64,000 nucleotides of DNA from assembly GCA_900188465.1 (NCBI GenBank), contig FZPE01000003.1, forward strand, positions 186,001 through 250,000, written 5' to 3'. Below the pieces are notes generated by a model. It was given only the letters and a program-made list of their open reading frames with translations, was not told the DNA's origin and searched no databases. The DNA is from Micrococcales bacterium KH10 (GTDB lineage Bacteria; Actinomycetota; Actinomycetes; Actinomycetales; Cellulomonadaceae). The translations under genes and the position numbers were made by a program. Shown piece after piece: positions 61,796-64,000 of the stretch. Each line of letters opens with the position of its first letter. Position 1 is the first letter of the stretch.

Positions 61796-64000
61796 CTAGA
61801 ACCCCGCAACATAGGTCTGTTTGTCCGAGAACCGGAAGTTTCCTTCACCCAGCCGATTCGCGGCGTCGGAACTTCCGAGAATGTTTGTGAAGAGCGGCTC
61901 CACGGAGAATTCCGTGACCACAAAGAAACTCGTATGCGCGTTGCCCAGCTCGAAACTTCCGTCAATATATTGCTTGTTGTACTGGATGATGGTCCCGGTG
62001 CGCTCGATCACGCCATCCCGGCCACCGATCATCGCGATGAATATGAAGATCACCAGGTGGTCTTGATAACTCAGTTCCGGTCCGTGCTTGCCCTGCTGAG
62101 AGTTTCCCGCGCTCCCATCGCCGAATCCCTCGAACGCATCGACCAAGCCCTTCCCGTCGCCGCTATAGCCCGGCTCGAACAGCGGCAATCGGTTGGAGAA
62201 GAGCGGCACCTTACCGCCGTCTTCTACCAGCACCTTGATGTCGATGACCGATTGGATGATCGCGAACGCGGGTGTCACTAGCAGCGCAATGGCTTGTCCC
62301 ACAATGGGTATCGCCATCGCAGCACGGCTGATCGCCTGGACCCGTTTGTCCATGACCGCCGCGACCATATTGGTGACCACACGTAGCCCGAAGACGAGTC
62401 CGACTGCGCCAATCGGACCGTTGACACCGGTGAGGATGTATTCCATCTCCGCAGCGCACTTCTGAGTGCGGCAACTGGCGAACTCACTGTGGTTATTCCG
62501 CGTCGGGTTGTCCTCGTCGAAGTCCAGTGCCGAGTGTGTGAAGTGACCGGAGATGTAGTCAGCGATCAGAATATTCTCGTAGGCGGTGCTAAGGACGTTA
62601 GTGAGTCCGTCGAGCAGTTTCCCCATGTCTCCGAGCAGCCCGCCACCCGAACCGTCCGAAATGCCGTCTTTGATCGCATCCTCGTCGTCGAACCCAGTCG
62701 GATCAATGATCGGCGACATTTCATCGGAACCGACGCCTGCGACAAGGCTCTCATCCCAGGCACGGTTATTCGCGAGGGTCTGAGTCAGATTAATGTAGCC
62801 ATTGAGCGAATCCGGCACCTGATTGAGTAAGACGTCACGCACGGTGCCCCACACGTCGACCTTGCCCGCGGCGTCTTGGACCACATCGCCGAGGCTCTCA
62901 AGCAGAACTGAGAGCCGGGTCTGGACGATCTCGCTGATATTCAACGTAATCCCATTGGGGAACACGATGTTGAACACCTGCTGCGGTGTCTGCGGACCGT
63001 CTTCCGACTCGCCGGTCAAATCATCGACCATCGCTTTGATGAGCGCGAAGTCAATATCGGCCAATGTGGGACGACGCGTTTGGCTGGACAGTTGATCGGT
63101 AATGTCGTCGATCACGCCCTGCCCGAACTCATCCAGGGCACTATTGATGTCGCTGTTGATACTGTCGATCAGATCGTCTGCGACGCCGGTCAGAGCTTCT
63201 TTGAGGTCGTTGAGGATCGATACTGAGTTTTCCGCCTCTTCTTTGAGGGTTTCCTTCTCCTCTTGATCGGAGTTCTCCGAGCCGTCGATCTCGGACTCGT
63301 ACTCCTCTTTGGCGTTGAACACCTCGTCGATCTTGTCGATCAACTCGTTGGCCTTGCCACCCGTTCCGTCTTCGCCGAAAAGCTCGTTGAAGGTGCTGCG
63401 AACCGCGTTGAACTGCTGTTGCGCATTCGTGATACGGGTTGCCGTGTCGCTTAACCGTCGGTTGATCGCCTGTCGTTCTGAAGCGGTGACTTCGTCTTGG
63501 AGCGCCAGCGCGATGGCATCTCGCAGTACGTTTTGCGGCGGATCGGCCAGCAACTGCTGAATGGTGGTGTTGAATGTCTCGATGTCATCGACCAGTTGCT
63601 CAACAAGGTCTTTGACCTCTTGGATCAACTCCGCGACGTCATTGATCTTCTTGAAGTAGGCCACGCGTTTCTCCATCAACGCGACTTTTTCTTTGAAGTT
63701 GGTCAACCAGTCGAGGCTATCGAGCAGGTCGGCCACCAGCCCCACCGGCGCCCGGTACTTCATATATTCGGTGATCTGGCTCGCCATGATCTCAGCGTCC
63801 GCGAGACTCGCGTCCGTCACTGGCTCTATCCGGGACGTGTCAACGTCAATGCGCAGCAGGTTGCCGGCCTCGGGATCGCCAGCCAGGCTCGCCAGCATCG
63901 CGTTATTGGCCTCGTCGAGCAAACCCGCGTCGCTTACCGTGGCAAGCAGTCCGAACATCCGATGCAGATCATTGTCACGCTGCGCCAGGACGCTGTTGAT
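61796..64000 (-). CDS. DUF5702-like exported protein of the Tad locus (5' end outside the window)
   Basis: 734 residues visible, frame open to the window edge. The first part is helical and acidic with long coiled-coil stretches (NAKEEYESEIDGSENSDQEE, KETLKEEAEN). The last 250 residues fit DUF5702: CAAEMEYILTGVNGPIGAVG, hydrophobic segments GLVFGLRVVTNMVAAVMDKR and AIPIVGQAIALLVTPAFAII, DIKVLVEDGGKVPLFSNRLP and SYQDHLVIFIFIAMIGG. DUF5702 proteins accompany Tad genes in Firmicutes. The missing N-terminus probably holds a TadG-like anchor. Role unknown. Confidence 0.75.
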   Translation of the reverse strand: MNSVLAQRDNDLHRMFGLLATVSDAGLLDEANNAMLASLAGDPEAGNLLRIDVDTSRIEPVTDASLADAEIMASQITEYMKYRAPVGLVADLLDSLDWLTNFKEKVALMEKRVAYFKKINDVAELIQEVKDLVEQLVDDIETFNTTIQQLLADPPQNVLRDAIALALQDEVTASERQAINRRLSDTATRITNAQQQFNAVRSTFNELFGEDGTGGKANELIDKIDEVFNAKEEYESEIDGSENSDQEEKETLKEEAENSVSILNDLKEALTGVADDLIDSINSDINSALDEFGQGVIDDITDQLSSQTRRPTLADIDFALIKAMVDDLTGESEDGPQTPQQVFNIVFPNGITLNISEIVQTRLSVLLESLGDVVQDAAGKVDVWGTVRDVLLNQVPDSLNGYINLTQTLANNRAWDESLVAGVGSDEMSPIIDPTGFDDEDAIKDGISDGSGGGLLGDMGKLLDGLTNVLSTAYENILIADYISGHFTHSALDFDEDNPTRNNHSEFASCRTQKCAAEMEYILTGVNGPIGAVGLVFGLRVVTNMVAAVMDKRVQAISRAAMAIPIVGQAIALLVTPAFAIIQSVIDIKVLVEDGGKVPLFSNRLPLFEPGYSGDGKGLVDAFEGFGDGSAGNSQQGKHGPELSYQDHLVIFIFIAMIGGRDGVIERTGTIIQYNKQYIDGSFELGNAHTSFFVVTEFSVEPLFTNILGSSDAANRLGEGNFRFSDKQTYVAGF

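Overview
The window looks like the chromosome of a high-GC Gram-positive bacterium (Actinomycetota, probably Micrococcales/Actinomycetales-like). This rests on a relative of the mycobacterial mycothiol-dependent nitroreductase Rv2466c, a CmtR-type cadmium/lead repressor, group II truncated haemoglobin GlbO, an oligoribonuclease, a Zur-type Fur protein, frequent GTG starts, and two degenerate interspersed repeats of a kind I associate with Micrococcales. No single gene fixes the genus.

Layout. (1) 0-22.4 kb is mostly core metabolism: rpiB (cut by the window edge), two Sec-exported RTX-repeat proteins on either side of an M13 metallopeptidase, a DsbA/Rv2466c-like protein, pepN, an aldo/keto reductase, malQ, an MscS channel, glbO, tesB, a hotdog thioesterase, ettA, ssb and tRNA-Arg. 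It ends with a 1474-residue secreted multidomain protein (unidentified N-terminal domain, Ig-like, two F5/8C, FIVAR repeats) behind a LacI-type palindrome. (2) 22.4-28 kb is an accessory patch: a NUDIX gene that has lost its 5' end, a lipoprotein gene broken by a stop codon, two related gene relics, a HAD phosphatase, an HNH-type protein, an unidentified helical protein, an ISL3 relic and a DUF2510/DUF4333-like membrane protein. (3) 28-31.8 kb returns to core genes (alpha/beta hydrolase, zur, thioredoxin, map, orn, tRNA-His).

(4) 31.8-51.7 kb is a composite heavy-metal island starting at the 3' end of tRNA-His with a serine-recombinase relic. It holds a tightly overlapping operon trxB-trxA-acr3-arsRC-arsC-chrA (arsenic and chromate), then a cmtR-cadA-cadD-lspA-thioredoxin-like operon (cadmium/lead) bracketed by two related tyrosine-integrase relics. 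A broken umuC and an IS3 relic follow. The last part is a third module: HMA chaperone, P1B ATPase with a CPG motif, cupin, quinone-oxidoreductase-like protein, methyltransferase relic, Crp/Fnr regulator, P1B ATPase with a TPC motif and csoR relic. The HMA/ATPase promoter carries an FNR-like box spaced as in a class II activated promoter, and the Crp/Fnr gene starts at the end of a pentanucleotide repeat array.

(5) 51.7-64 kb holds an ASCH-domain gene and a Tad-type secretion/pilus locus in two convergent halves: tadZ-tadA-tadB-tadC-lipoprotein rightward, and DUF5702-like protein-tadE-prepilin peptidase-WG-repeat protein-DUF6382/FHA protein leftward. They meet at a 22-bp-stem terminator. The DUF5702 and DUF6382-FHA companions are ones I associate with Firmicutes Tad loci, and no Flp pilin gene is visible. 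I judge this variant Tad locus, the FNR-box/pentamer-repeat module and the secreted multidomain protein to be the most interesting parts.
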